Both the position numbers and the translations under genes were made by a program. From Phyllostachys edulis (taxonomy: Eukaryota > Streptophyta > Magnoliopsida > Poales > Poaceae), in assembly GCA_036346405.1 (NCBI GenBank), contig CM070561.1, positions 25,638,215 through 25,702,214 on the forward strand: 64,000 nt of DNA, given 5' to 3'. The number at the start of each line of letters is the position of its first letter. Position 1 is the stretch's first letter. The notes beneath the pieces were generated by a model. It worked only from the letters and a program-made list of their open reading frames with translations, was not told the DNA's origin and searched no databases. Of this stretch, positions 11,771 through 25,060 are shown one piece after another.

Positions 11771-12142
11771 ATTCAATAAATTACAATAATTAATTATGAT
11801 GTGTATGAGGTTAAAGTGTTAATAATATCTTGACACTAGATAATTTATATTACAAATATTCGAATCCAATTCCATTGTAGATACTTGATTCATATTCACT
11901 ATAACATTCAATTTGTAATTGTATTGGAGCATATTCACATTTGTATTTGTATTCATGTATAAAATATGGATACAAATGTGGTGCGACCACTATTCTATTT
12001 ATTCTCACCCCTAGCTTGGCCTAGCAGCATCAATCATCAAATAATTAGATTTTGTCTCGGTACCTTTGTACCTAGAGGTGAAAAACTCGAATGGAATGTA
12101 GTACAGATGAAAGATCAATAATTGACATGCAGAGTTCACGAG
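11771..12142. other. AT-rich non-coding stretch
   Basis: No gene. It contains repeated ATTCACATTTGTATTTGTATTC-like words and, near 12000, TTCTCACCCCTAG, which resembles the right end of the hAT MITE at 4667. A matching left end was not found, so I do not call an element. Confidence 0.5.
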
Positions 12143-12424
12143 TTTTTGGCTAAAATAGCGTTGTTGCCGCGTGAAATAACAAAATTAGCTCCCTCGGCGC
12201 ATCAAAGGCAAAAATAGTACCTTATCCATACCCCAGAGGACAGGATTTACCGTGCGAGCGACACATGACCTCGTTCGTGTCCCTATTAGGTGGATTCCTC
12301 TTGTCCTAATCCCTGAGGGCCGGATTTACCTCGTCCTAACCCCTGGGGTGCAGTATTTCCCTCGTCCGGCCCCAAAGGGTGCGGTATTTCCCTTGGCCGG
12401 CCCTAGGGGTGCGGTAGCCCCCTC
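12143..12424. repeat. Left inverted arm (about 280 bp)
   Basis: Reverse complement of 28353-28461 plus 28735-28880. Some indels separate the copies but the order of landmarks is unbroken. The GC-rich part contains three successive GGGTGCGGTATTTCCC-like words. Confidence 0.75.
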
Positions 12425-13285
12425 CATTTGTTTTTTCTTAAACTAAACTATTTCTTTCGGCGTCCCCGGATTCTCACTGCTGCCCCCTCCCCGCATGCAC
12501 GAAAATAGGATTGGTACCCGAATCGACCAGGATGTAGAGGAAATCGTACTCCGACTTCACGGCAACATTCCGATGCGGTTTTTATCTTCTTTACGAAGGT
12601 AGAAAAATAAGAAGTAAATATTATCACATGTACCAAAAAATGCATTCCACAAAAAATTTCGCGTGATCGGCCGCCTGGCTTGCTCCTGCTGATCAGATCA
12701 AACTTTCGTTGTCGGGGGAGGGGGTATTATCACATGTGCCAAAATCATATCAAACGATATTTTTCAGATAAAATCACCTTATTTCATTCCAAAAATGTAT
12801 TATCACATGTACCAAAAAAGTTCAAAATTTTTTACACATGAAATCACAGCGCAACACAGCCGAGGAATGGGGTATTATCACATATACCCCGATCAAATAG
12901 GACATTATTTGTTAATTTGTCGGTTTAATGTGGATGATGTTCTTTAATATTGTATTGTACCACAGTCTAGATAAGTTTGTCCATAAACCAACTGAGAAAA
13001 ATGCTTAGCATGCAGATCATATAATGTCGCACCATAGCCTTCGATTCATGTACGTGCGTTTCTCATAGAACAAGAGTGGGTCAGTTCGGAATAAATAAAA
13101 TGGCAAAATACATACCCATTAAGAAAAATGGCATACACAAAGGTGATAACACTACCCGTTTACATTAAATAAGGGTCCCCTAACATGCAAATAGTATAAT
13201 TAATTATGACACAGAATAACGCCTAAACGAGTTTGGACTGTTGGGGCAATCCTTTACGTAATTTAATGTAAACATTATAACAAAC
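12425..13285. other. Non-coding interior with GTATTATCACATG repeats
   Basis: No gene. The word TATTATCACATGTACCAAAA or close variants occurs four times (near 12616, 12724, 12797, 12871), spaced 73-108 bp. The rest is AT-rich. Confidence 0.6.
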
Positions 13286-13290
13286 AGGTC

Positions 13291-14025
13291 TGACGAGGAT
13301 CTAACAATCCTCATTTTATCTTTTATCTATAATTCTTATTATAAGTAAATATGACGTCATATGGTCCCTGAGTATACCCTTAATTTTATAAGGAGGAGCC
13401 TACTAGGTGGTCGTAAGTTATTCTCGACCACCCCATAATCGTAATTCATACTACGACTACCACATAGTCATAAGTCTTGCTCGACTACCTTATGGTCGTA
13501 AGTTCTTCTATGACCAGGTCAGCCACGACCACCTTATTGTCAATTAAACCTCTGAGGCGAGTGGGTCCAATTGATTAAGGAATTCAAGCAGATCATCATC
13601 TGTTGTTATTCTGAAAGTAATAGCACGTAATGCTCCATTATCTCGATATATAGTCGGTAGGCGTGAAGGAGTTAATACACGGTGATTCTGCCAACATGCG
13701 CTCGATTCTGAGGATGTGATGGCGCCACTTCACCGGAGAAACGCCCACTCCTTCACGGACTATATAAAGGCGACAATCGAGAGAAGGAAGGGGCGATCGA
13801 ATCGAGCCATCGGGAAGACAAGCACTATCATCGTAATAGTCTTAGTTTTTCCCTGGTTGTTGAGAATACACTCAATACCATACACACACAGGGAGTAGGG
13901 TTATTATTCTCCCGGAGAAGGCTGAACACAGTATAAAATCCCGTGTCAATCTCTCTGCGTGATTTCATTCTAGGAGACCCCGAATCAAACAATCTTTACA
14001 TAAGTTCGGTTCTAAAACACCGGCG
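13291..14025 (+). repeat. 5' LTR of the Tat gypsy element
   Basis: 735 bp, starting TGACGAGGATCT. Its partner starts TGGCGAGGATCT. The end is read by alignment to the partner (ACACCGACA there, ACACCGGCG here). The proximal part carries repeated hairpin words such as TCGTAAGTTCTTCTCGAC. Most differences from the 3' LTR are 1-3 bp indels and local scrambles. Confidence 0.92.
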
Positions 14026-14026
14026 G

Positions 14027-14045
14027 TTGGCGCCGACCGTGGGGA
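14027..14045 (+). other. Primer-binding site
   Basis: TTGGCGCCGACCGTGGGGA immediately follows the 5' LTR; TGGCGCC-starting primer sites are standard in grass Tat/gypsy elements. Confidence 0.8.
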
Positions 14046-14099
14046 TCTTACGGTAATCTCTTATCAACATACTCTATGTTTTCCAAATCTCATGCACTC

Positions 14100-16330
14100 A
14101 TGGCGGAGAATGGAGCGAGGCGGTTCGACTTGGCGGTCTGTGACGTCGACATGGATGCGGTTTCGATTCTGGCCGAGTGATAACTCATCAATGAATATGC
14201 TTGCCTCCGGTGATCTTCCCGAGATCCGAGACAACAATGCGTGATGGAGTTGAGGAGGATCCATATCCCCACAGTACATCCAAGAGAGGAATCTACCCTC
14301 TCAAAGGACAAGGGTCAATCGACTAGGACTACACCGGTGGAGTCACAACACGACGAGTTTTACCTCGAAGTGTCAGAGTCCCCTAAGGCGGTCCGACTTG
14401 GTGAGGCAAGTTCTGAAGCCACAATTCGAGGACTTCACCAGATTTGGTGATTCTCTCTCTCGGATGGCCTTGAGAGCGGGATCAAGCATGCTTTTCTGCA
14501 AATTCAACCATCTCTCCATGATCCCACCGCCGACGGAGATGGTTATAACCCGAGTTCCCCTACTTGGAGGATTACTCCAAGTCGCCGAGATGGTGTCTTT
14601 CGACTACTCCTCAAGCGGGAGGCCTCGGCGCAAGTGAGAATCATCAGCAGGAGGTCTTCGTCCTTCCCTCGAGATCAAGGTCACTCTCCTAGAAACCGAG
14701 ATGGAGACGCTCCCGAAGATCATGCACTCGCCCCTTATGGCGTGGCAAGAACACCACCAATGGCGGACACGACCAACACCTTCATGAATCGAAGAAATCC
14801 TCGACATACTCGCACTTCATTGAGGCGATCTCAAGAGTCGATAGGGAAAATCTTGAAGCTACTCGGCGAAGGAAGATTGCGGCCCGAAGAGTTTACAGGC
14901 GCATTCAATATCGGCCGAGGAAGCTCAAGAACTCCGGCACATCGATGATTTGCTCGAGAATCAACTCGAGAGCTCGCCCGAAGCCCGGTATGACCTCTTC
15001 ATTGAGGAGATCGCACAAAGGCTTGGTCTCTGATGGAAAAATTGGAAGCACCTCATAGGCATCATTGAAATCGTAGTAATCGACTTCTTGACTACGGTCG
15101 ATCGATCATATCACCACAAAGGAATCGGCGAGCGATGAAGTCGCATCGATCTCCTACTCAAAGAAATGTCTTTGAGCGGTGATGATCAACAAACCCCTCG
15201 GAGGTGATCGCTCACCATACCGACATGGGAATCTGCGACAGCGGATGAACTACGAGGAGTATTCCCTCGTGGGGCGAGACCTATTACAGGTCAGGTCAAC
15301 CTATTACTGGGTATAGTCGAGTACGACCACTTGATGATATCAACCCTTCTTTTCTACAAAGGAGGCGTCAAGAAGTTATTCTTGGATGTCGGGCATTCTC
15401 TTTGATCTTGAGCCGTCATTGCCACCTCGCTTCGACCGGTGAACATGGAGAAATTTGATGGATCCCAAAATCCTATCGAATTTCTTCAAATCTACTAACA
15501 ATGTTGTCGGCGGCTTGAAGGGTCTTTCGATCGTGGTTATTGAACCAACCACTCGAGTCGATTCATTCTTGGCAACACCTCTGCGATCTTCTCTTGGCAA
15601 ACTTTGGGGCACTTACAATGCATACAGGAAGGAAGACGACTTGCCGGATGAGACGAGCGACAACGAGACCTTGCGCCAATTCATCAAAGCGCTTTAGTCG
15701 GGTTCGTAATTCAATTCGGAAGTTTCTAATTCATCATCATCGGGGCTTTCAAGCAAGGAGTCCGCAGATGAAGAATAACGAAGATATTGCTTTAAATTAA
15801 GCCTACCATCATCCTTTGAACTCTTTGAGATGGTGATCGATATCTGTTGCCTCTGAGGCGGTCGAGTGGAACAACTTAATCGATCGAGAAAACAATACCT
15901 CTCAAGAGCGAGGCGATATTGGTAAGAAGAAAGATAAGAAAGCAAAAAGTTCAAAAACAAAGCGAAGGTCAAAACTCCAAGCCGCCAGGTTCAAGGAGGT
16001 CTTGGTTGTGAATGATAAAGAGCCACACACCTCAAGCCACAATCCGACCGAGGCAAAGGTAAGCACCCGATCGGAAAAATGATAAACCTAGGTGGTGTCC
16101 TTTCCATAAAAGGAGGACATGACCTTCCATAGCTGTCGGGTCTTTCAGCGAAAACTTGAAGACTACTACAGCGACAAGGACCACTTCCTACTCTCGGCGA
16201 GTGGGACAAGCAGTGGTCATAAGACTTGAATGACGAGGAGGAGATGCGTTCGGGATCCATAACCTGCCGTCGAGCACATCTATGGAGGATCATCGATATC
16301 TGAATCAAGCGGCGACTTAAAGGCTGCTGA
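14100..16330 (+). pseudogene. Tat gypsy gag remnant
   Basis: Capsid-type polyprotein of the element, in pieces in different frames. Recognisable parts: a stretch at 14398-14637 with EMVITRVPLLGGLLQV; a capsid segment spread over two frames at 15455-15800 (TRVDSFL, then LANFGA, then KRFSRVRNSI); and a zinc-knuckle-like region near 16095-16160 where CPFH precedes a disrupted second half. Frameshifts occur every few hundred bases. Confidence 0.75.
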
Positions 16331-16439
16331 GCGTAAGGTAAACTCCATAGATCCTCCTCTTGTCAATAAATTACGAAGTGGTCGAAGTTACCATCTCCTT
16401 TGAGAAGGGTGGTATGCGATTACCGACTCGACAGTCGGT

Positions 16440-19400
16440 ATCCGATCGTGGTCGAACCCACCATCAACAATTGTCGGGTCAATCGAGTTTTGGTTGATGG
16501 TGGCAGCTCGATAAATATTTTATTCTGAGTGTCCTGAGCGAAATGCAAGTACCGGGACTAAGGTAAGACCGATGCGATACTCTTTCCATGGAATCGTCCG
16601 GGATCTTGGCCAAACCAATTGGTCAAGTTTCTCTTCCTTTAACATTTGGTTCACCAAGTAATTTCAGGACAGAGAAAATCTCCTTTGATGTGGTTGATTT
16701 CGATACGGCATATAACGACATACTCGGACGACCAACTTTGGCAAAATTCTTAATGGCTACCCATTATGGATATCAATGTATTAAGATGCCAGGTCCCAAA
16801 GGAGTAATCACAATTCATTGTGACAAGAAGATGGCGCATACTGCGGCCGTCGATCCCTCGAGATGGTTGGACAAATACCATTTCGAGAAGAAAATCGACC
16901 TTCGACTAGCAAGTCGAAGCCTAAAGCTTCACCGGCCGAGCGACAAGGTCAAAGAGGTTCCTCACGGGCGTGGGGAGCCCTCGAAGGCTGTTCGCATTAG
17001 GAAACTTCCGACCCCAAATAGGAAGGCGCCCTCATCGCCTTCCTCAGAGCTAACGCAGATGTTTTAGCGTGGTAAGCATCCGACATGCCGGAGTCCCGGG
17101 GAGGTGATCGAGTCTGAGGCTAGCTACGGCGACAAAGTACCAGTAAAACAAAAATTACAGAGATTTGCCCTGATCGGCGAGATGCTATCAAATCGAATTG
17201 GATAAGCTACTTAAAGCGGGCTTTATAAGAGGTCAATCATCGAAATGGTTGGCTAATCACGTAATGGTTAGAAAGTCAAGCGGCAAATGGCGTATGTCGC
17301 GTGAACTTTCTTGATCTTAATAAAACTTGTCCAAAAGGCGATTTTCCTTTACCTCGCATCGATCGGTTAGTTGATTCTCTGCGGGTTGTGAAATGTTAAG
17401 TTTTCTAGATGCATATGCGGATATCACCGGATCAATATGTGTCTAGGCGATGAAAAAAAGATCGCATTTATTACACGGTTGGTATATTTTACTATGTCAA
17501 AATGCCATTTGGTCTAAAAATACGGTGCTTCTTTTCAGCGCTTGATGCAATTGACTTTTCATCTCAACTAGGCTGAAATCTGAGGCCTATGTTGATGATC
17601 TAGTCGTTAAAAGCATGAAGGACTTAATCATATTACCGACCTACAAGAAACATTCGACAACCTCGAGAAAAAATCGCTTAAAACTCAATCCTGAGAAGTG
17701 TGTGTTCGGAATCTCTTCAGGAAAATTGCTTGGATTCTTAGTATCTATACAAGGAATCGAAGAAAATCCGGAAAAGATAAAGACCATTCTCCAAATGCGC
17801 CCTCCGACCACAAGGAAAGAAGTCCAGAAACTCACGGGGTGCATGGCGGCTTTAAGTCGTTTCATCATACGACTAGGAGAAAAGGGCCCTTTCTTTAAAC
17901 TTCTTAGGAAACACAAAGGTTTTGAGTGGTCGAAAGAGGCAAAGCTGCCTTTGAGGATGTTAAGAGGTACCTTCTGAGTGCTCCTATTACGGTCTCTCGA
18001 GACGGAAGAAACACTCTTAATTTACCTAGGCCCTTTCCACGCAGGCGATGGCCTTGATACTAGTCGTAGAAGCGTGGCGATACAGCGACGGTTTACTCGT
18101 AAGTGAAGTTTTACACTGGCCTAAGGAGCATTACCCTCGGGTCCAAAAGTTTCTATATGCCCTCCTCATGTCTTGAGAAGCTGCGGCATTATTTTGGTAC
18201 TAAAATAAATTGTCTTGTCTGAGTTTCCCTTGGGAGCGATCCTCGAGAATAGGGAAGCAATGGGGCGCTTGGCAAAATGGTCGGTCGAACTTGGGGAGTT
18301 TGACATCCATTTCTTGTCGAGCGACCGTTAAATCCCAGATCTTGGCGGACTTTGTCGCGAATGGACAAATCTGAACACATTCGGATCCCGATCTGATTCC
18401 CGACCGATGGGCGATGTACTTTGACGGGTCGCTTACTTTAAGTGGCTCGAAATTTGAGGTAGTCTGGTATCTCCTAGGAGAGACCTTAAAGTATGCCATA
18501 CAATTAAACTTTCGGGCCACTAACAGCGTGGCGAGAATCTGAAGGTTTGCTAGGCGGTATCTGACGTGGCGCTCTCAATTAAATCGACTACTCGTGAGAG
18601 AGACTCTCAACTAATCGTGAATCAAATCGGAAAAAGTATCGATGCTCTAACTTGACAATGTCTCGGTACTTATCGGAAGTGCGTAAGCTAGAAAAGCATT
18701 TTTTAGGTTTGAGGCACAATTCATCCCTCGAAAGGATAATTTTCTCATGAGACCGACTTGCTCAAATAGCTTCTTCGATCTGTAGTACCAAAAGGAGTCT
18801 TCTTGGAACAACTCGAAGCCATCAGCAGGTCGATGAACCGGAGACACCTCCTATTGAGGCGGCCTCTCTAGAATACGAGGATACATGGATGGCGCCTATC
18901 TATGAATATCTTGAAGGGTTGATGCGAAGGCGATCTCATGATGAGATCGTTTATCGAAAAAGCCAAAATGTATACTTTGGTTGAAGGAGTCCTCTATAAG
19001 CGAGGTACTCAAGGGTGCTCATGCGATGCATTCATGAGCGAAGGATTAACACTCCTTCACGACATACATGATAGCATCTGTGGAAATCATGCTTCTCTGA
19101 GCAATGGTGGTGTAAGGCTTTTCGACAAGGTTTTCTTGTATGACCCTTCGATGCTAAAGAGTTGGTTAAAAATGTGCTCAATGCCAATTTCATAGCGAGC
19201 AAATACACCAACCAACTCAAAGCGTTACAAAGCGATACCTCTATCTTGGCCTTTTGCAACTTTGGGGTCTTGATATCCTAGAACCGTTCCCCAAAGCTCG
19301 GGAGGCTTGAGTTCCTTTTGTGGCTATTGATCGTTCACAAAATGGATTGAAGCGAACACATGTGTTGGGATAACAACGAAGCGACAAAATGGTTTATGAT

Positions 19401-20087
19401 GAGATGCGTAATTACTCGATTTGGAGTCTGAGTCGAATAATTACGAGATAATGGTAAGCAATTTTGGCATAAAATTTCGAGAATTTTGCGACAATTAAAC
19501 ACCAAGTTGTGTTATGCTTCGTGGCCCATCTCCAAAGTAATGGGGCATCGAGCGTGCAAATGGCCAAATAATGAGAGGAATTAAGACCGAGTCTTGACCG
19601 GCTCATCAAGCGCTCGGGGCTTGGAGTGCAGAGTTACCCTCATATTATGGGCGGTTAAATGCGACAACCGGTTAGACTCTGGTGAAACACCATTTTTCTA
19701 GTCTTGAGTGAAGCCATGCTTCCTCGGAACTAAAGATAAGATCAACACGAGTCGAAACTTTCAAAGACTCAAACCAGGAACAACTTCGAGCGAATGATAT
19801 TAACCTACTTGAAGAAAGGAGAAATCGGGCTTTAATCCGTTCGGCGGTCTACCAACAAGCCCTACATAGATACTACGATCGTAAGGTCAACCTCATGACC
19901 TTCTTTGTAGGTGACTTAGTATTGAGACTCTGCCAAACCAAGTCTAATCGGAACAAACTTTCTCCCAAGTGGGAAGTTCCTTACGATGGTTGAAGTAACT
20001 TCGTCGAGGTTGATGCGATTGGCAATGGAAGATGGCGGGTTCTCTCGAATTCTTGGAACATCGACCCGATTCATAAGTTTTATGTGT
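16440..20087 (+). pseudogene. Tat gypsy pol remnant (protease, RT, RNase H, integrase)
   Basis: Protease active-site region VLVDGGSSINILF near 16500-16530. A 160-codon open segment at 16588-17067 is the protease-RT linker (DILGRPTLAKF). Reverse transcriptase spans about 17070-17980: FLDAYAD near 17400, the intact catalytic YVDD at 17588-17599, and LNPEKCVFG with LGFLVS after it. The lineage-typical RNase H begins YFDGSLTL near 18417. Integrase: zinc-binding H/C region near 19050-19190, WGLDILEPFP near 19262, and the C-terminal GDLVLRL and NRNKLSP blocks near 19910-19970, ending in FYV and a stop at 20085. Stops and frameshifts separate nearly every block. Confidence 0.9.
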
Positions 20088-20184
20088 AACTAACCGTTCG
20101 GACAATAAAGACTCGAGTTCTCTCTACCTCTATAGTATTACTTTTGAGTAGTGCTTTCATAATCTTTCGACTATATTTGAAACA

Positions 20185-20765
20185 CCCGATTATCTTTTAG
20201 GTCGAAAGGCGGGTAACATCACCTAATCGAAGCCTTTCCTTTACGCATGTGGTCACGCCCACTAGAAGGAGCTTCCTAGTGTCGACTCGTTACTCACTTT
20301 TCTTTGCCAACACAAAGAGTTTGGGTTCTATTTAGTGAAATATTTTTAAAGCCTCCTCTTTTCACCTTAGTTTATTTCTTCAATTCTTTTGAAAAATATT
20401 CTAAGTCGAGTGCACTTTCTTAGATTTATTCAAGCGCTTTTGGGGTATTGATTAAATGCAGGCTGGTGGGAGGAAGAGACCCATCTAGTCGAAGTCTTTC
20501 CTCTCTGCGTGGTCACCCCACTAGAAGGAACTTCCTAGCATTGTTCGATTTCCTACTCTTGCTACCATGACAGACTTATCGAGTCCTCCAAAAGAAAAGC
20601 GAGCGAATTTTTGGAAGTCCTCTGGATGTTTGTTTAACTCAAGTTCTTGTTCTCGATTAATTAATCTAGTCGGAGATGGTAACATCACCTAGTCGAAGAC
20701 TTTCCTATCTGCGTGGTCACGCCCACTAGAAGGAACTTCCTAGTGTCGATTCGTTCCCACTTTTT
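20185..20765. repeat. Three-copy direct repeat, about 85 bp each, spaced about 235-250 bp
   Basis: Near 20205, 20470 and 20680 the same block recurs: CACCTAGTCGAAG, CTTTCCT, GCGTGGTCACGCCCACTAGA, then AGGAACTTCCTAGTGTCGA. It is in the spacer after integrase. CACTAGAAGGAACTTCCTAGTG is itself nearly palindromic. Confidence 0.8.
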
Positions 20766-21480
20766 CGACCGATTGCATGGCGATCGTAACTAGAAACTAC
20801 AAGTTAACCAAACCTCTCATTTTTGAAACCCTTTTTAATACTATTTACTTAGTTTGTTTAAACAAACTAAGCAAATAATCGAGGCTAGGATAAAGTTATT
20901 AACTTGACTTCAATTCTTAGTCTTTCATTCAGTCTTTCATTACGTTAATTATCTTTTGAGTTACTAACTACTCGACAAGATGATTTGCGAGGAAAAAAGA
21001 TGCATTATATAATACATCAACAAAAGCTTATTTTTCACGGGTTTTTACAAATCACTCTAAAGAAGGAGAGCCTAGTCGCATTTCCTCAAAACTTTTTCTA
21101 CCGAGTGGTTGCATTTCTTCAATAAGGCGACTTATACCTTGGGCGATCGAAGTCGACTTGATTAGTTGCACATTAAAGATTTGGGGTCATGAGCTTTAAG
21201 TTTTGCCAATGCATAACTTATAGCACTTTCGACCGCCTCCTTGATGGACTTCGGTTTGATTGGCCTTGAGTGGTCACGGTTCTTGCAAAGTCTAGCTTGT
21301 TCCCCAATAGTACTTACGTGGCGACTATCGTATCATCTTGAGGAGCTTTTCCTCGATCGTAGCTCACCAAGTACATTGTTGAGGCATGATATTGTCTTGA
21401 AGATTAATCTTCATCGCCTCCATGACTTTGTTGGAGTGCAGTGAAGCCTCGTGGAGTTGTTTGTTTTCGACCACTTGTTA
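20766..21480. other. Spacer between the Tat pol and antisense gene
   Basis: No gene recognised. AT-rich, with GTCGA-containing words common to this element. Confidence 0.5.
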
Positions 21481-21499
21481 CGACAAGAATAAGGTAGTC

Positions 21500-24400
21500 G
21501 AGTAAATAAACTTCTAGAGGAGAGAATAAAATAGTCACGGTAAAGAATTTCTTACGCTGGGCGAAATCTAACTTCTCGATTTACGCATTATGAAAGCGAT
21601 GGTCTCGGCATACGCCCCTTCCATAACTTGACTTCCTCTGTGTTTGCTTTAGCAATGCAGACGATCTCGTTATAAATCATAGTCTTATCCTAAGTTCATT
21701 TTGAGTCTTCGATTCATGATCCATTTCTAAAAAAGCGAGGATTAGAAAAGGAAAGGAACTTCGTAATGGATTTGCGAGGAAAAAAATGCTTACGATCGGC
21801 GAGATCTCGGCCTCTCAATTTCTTGATCCTTCTCTTTGGATATCTGAAAAAGCTCGCGAATAACCACGTTTTTTCCTTAACTTCATCTTGAAGGCATCTC
21901 GTATCATCTTCTTTTTCTGAAAAGAAGCAACAATCAGGTAAAAGTCAACAATATAAGCAGTCCTAAGTCCAGCACTTCTTTGTTTATCTTTTCTGCATTT
22001 CTTGATTCTGAGTTAGCTTCTTTAACCTTCCTCAAGAGGAATTATACTTGTTCACATAGCTTTCTCGACTCCTCTTTCTCATAATCGGCGAGTCGGCCAA
22101 AATCTTTTCGTCACTATTTAACTTTGTAAAGGTTAAAAGTGGACATGAACATTATCAAATTGGTCGTAAGTTCTTCTACAACCATTGATCGATCGTAAGT
22201 TCTTCTCGACCACGGATCTAGTTGTAAGTTCTCCTCGACAAAGTATCTGGTAAATAAGCCTTTTATGACTTGAGCCTAATCGTGAGTTTTTCCACGACAA
22301 ACCCCATAATCACTATATAAGTAGTCAAGTCGAAAATGACTACGAAAATAGTGACTTACCACCTCTCTGCCTGTTTGCAGAGTTCCTCTTTTTCCTGTCG
22401 TAGCTCTAAAAGTTGTCGGTGATATTCGCCAACAACGGCAATCTGTTCTAGAGCTTTCTGCAAAAGGAAAGACAGTAAGAAATAAGGGAAGACCACATGT
22501 ATGAGTATCATTAAATACTTACACTCATGGTTGATCGAGCAAATATCGAGTAAACCAGCTCTGGATTCTTCAGCTTGTCCACTCTCTCGACCTGATCCCA
22601 CCAAACCTTCTCAAGATGCTCGTTATCAAAAGTGTCCCCTCTATTGGGAATGTCTTTGGGATGAGGGACTCGATGGCGAGATCTAAGCGAAGACCCCACT
22701 ATGGAAGCGAGGCCAAAGAAATCGAGCGAAGTTGAAGTATTCCTCATCCTCGATTACGAAATTGCGATTTCTCTTTGGATACCGGAAGGAGATTTTACAA
22801 CGATTTCCTTTCCCTTACGGTGGTCGGTACATCACCACCTTGGGCGAGGCTTCTGTGGCGCCTCTCTTGGTTCCACGACCATTTCGATGAGTCGTGGCTG
22901 TAACCTCGGTGGTAGTGGTACGCTACCTCGATGGTTGTAGCCGCTACCTCGATGGTCGTAGCTACGACCTCGGCGGTTGTAGTAACCACTTGAGAACTCG
23001 ACTTCTTCCACAACAGGGCGTGGGCGATCCTTCGACCATTTATGCTAACACCTCTCCAATTGCTGGAGAGGCGACAATAGGCTTCTCGATAGAAGCCTCC
23101 TCGGGGGCTAAAGGAGTCGGGCTAAAACCAACAAAAGGAAAGCAAGTTAAATTGTGAAAAGCAAAAGGTAAATCTTTGTTCTTACACTTTAGCTCGTTTC
23201 ACATACCTCTGCATCCTAGACTTGATCGAAATTTAGGAGCTATCTTCCGACGGAAGATTTCTTGACTTCTTTTCTCGACCACGTCGGTCGTAGCTCAGAG
23301 TTGGAGAACAGGCTCGGCCACGACCACATCGATCGTGGATCTTGAGCGAGGACCATCTCTCTAGTCTCTGGTTTTACGGAGGCCGAGATCGATCTCGACC
23401 ACTCCAAGAAGCGGCGCTACCCTCAGCAGTAGGCTCATTTGGATCGGCGTTGTCCTTCACAAAGACATAAACTCCTTCGGTTCTCCTTTTCTAGTTGCTT
23501 GACAAAAGCTGGGAGTGGCGGCTGTGAAAGTTGTCTTGTCATAATAAAAAGGTACCTTGGCCTTGTCGCTTCGCCTAAGAGGGTCTTGACCTCCTCGGCC
23601 TCCTCATTGCAGTTGCTCCGGCCTCGGCCTGCTGTGGCCGTCTCCTTGACCTTGCGGGCCTTGCGCCTAAGAGGTTCTTCGTCCTCCTCGGCTTGATTAT
23701 TTCAACCTCGGCCATGCCATAGCCGTGCGTGTCGCGAGACTTCATGAAGGACACAGGTTGAAATGAAAGAACTTGAGCTTGGTCCTCCCTTATCGGCAAC
23801 TTTTGTAAGTCGGCGCTTTTTAATCGGAGAGATGAGCTCTTGTCCTTTGCCATCCTTGCGCCAATGGTTATCGATTCGACCTCTTAAATCGTCTGGCGGT
23901 TTCCATACCTACCTACGTAAAGAAAAATAGAGGAAGAAGAATCAGCGACCCGATCGTAAGATTTTCTCGACCGGTATCGATCGTAAGCTTTTCTCGACAT
24001 CTCCTTGATCGTAAGATTTTATCGATCACTACCGTCGTAAGTTTTGTCTATGACTATGAAGTCCTAAGGAAAAAATCAACTTTCGATTACCTTTAGACGC
24101 TTCATCTTTTCCTCTACGGATAAAACCGCAAGAATTTGAGGAACTGCAACTCCAAGTGGCGGAGATCTCTCACAAATGAGTTTGACTCAATCTCTGCCTG
24201 TGAAAGATCTAGATAAACAAATAAAGATATTCATTAGGCAATTTTTGAAGAAGACCAAACTGAGAGTTAAGTCGTAAAACTACTTACCCTCCTCATAGTC
24301 CCTGGTCGGGTCCCTTGGCCCCGTGTACCTCCACATAGGAGGTACTCGTTTCTTCAAAGGGCTAATTCGACGTGTGATGAAATCCTTCACCACATGCTAT

Positions 24401-25060
24401 CCAGTTAAACCCCTCTCTTTCAAATCCTTGATGGCTTGAATGTATGGGGCAATTAATTTGATATCACGAGAGTCGAATCCCATGAAGGCTTCTTTTAATG
24501 AGCTTCCCCTCGAAAGTAAAGTTTGTCTTACGAGGTGACTTTCGGTAAAACCACCTCTTTCTCCATCCGACAACGAAGACCGAGTAAACATCTGAATATA
24601 TTCCTTTGACTTCCGTCATGGAGCTTGAGACCACAACTTCAAATCGGTTTGTCGAGCCATTCCATAGAAGTATTGAAAGAGCTCAAGGTCATTGGAATTC
24701 CCGGTATGCCTCACACAAATACGAATACACTTAGCATTGTGATGGAATTGGGACCAAGATTCACCAATTCCACCCCAAAGCACTCAGTACAAGTGTGAGA
24801 AAGGGGTGGCAGACGATCGAAGGCCACACTCTGTCGCTTTGGAAGGCGAGGATTGCTCATCCTCCCCGACGACCAATCTTGCTTATCGCCAGATACCACT
24901 TCACGAGGATCTTCTCTGGAATCTTCGGCGTCAACGGGGCTTGAATCTTCACGCATCCATCTCGACTCGGCCCGCTCGGAGACTCTCCGGCCATTTCTCT
25001 CGAAAAAGGAGATTTTTGTTTGAGTTGGTGGCGGAGAAGACAAGAACTCAACGAGCGATG
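21500..25060 (-). pseudogene. Antisense gene of the Tat gypsy element
   Basis: Tat elements of grasses carry a gene of unknown function on the opposite strand between pol and the 3' LTR. Read from right to left: an N-terminal acidic region (25043-24711) with SFFERNGRR, DKQDWSSG and HTCTECFGVELVNLGPN; a block at 24591-24397 with LKEAFMGFDSRDIKLI; RRISPLKKRVPPMWRYTG continuing past its stop near 24350; a Lys/Arg-rich part at 23853-23575; a 7-residue repeat ATTIEVA at 23000-22890; and Glu/Lys/Gln-rich coiled-coil text (LLELRQEKEELCKQAERW) at 22450-22356, with similar text to about 21900. It is broken into at least six frames. Confidence 0.75.
22890..22985. repeat. 21-bp tandem repeat in the antisense gene
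   Basis: Three to four copies of GCTACCTCGATGGTTGTAGC with a one-base spacer; on the minus strand they encode the heptad ATTIEVA. Confidence 0.75.

Noticed and set aside
10683..11779. Minus- and plus-strand frames up to 187 codons
   Set aside because: Low-complexity Pro/Arg/His/Ser-rich chains open on both strands in GC-rich LTR-like DNA; no domain recognised.
11990..12012. A third TAGGGGTG-type hAT element
   Set aside because: Only a right-end-like TTCTCACCCCTAG was found; no left end and no duplication.
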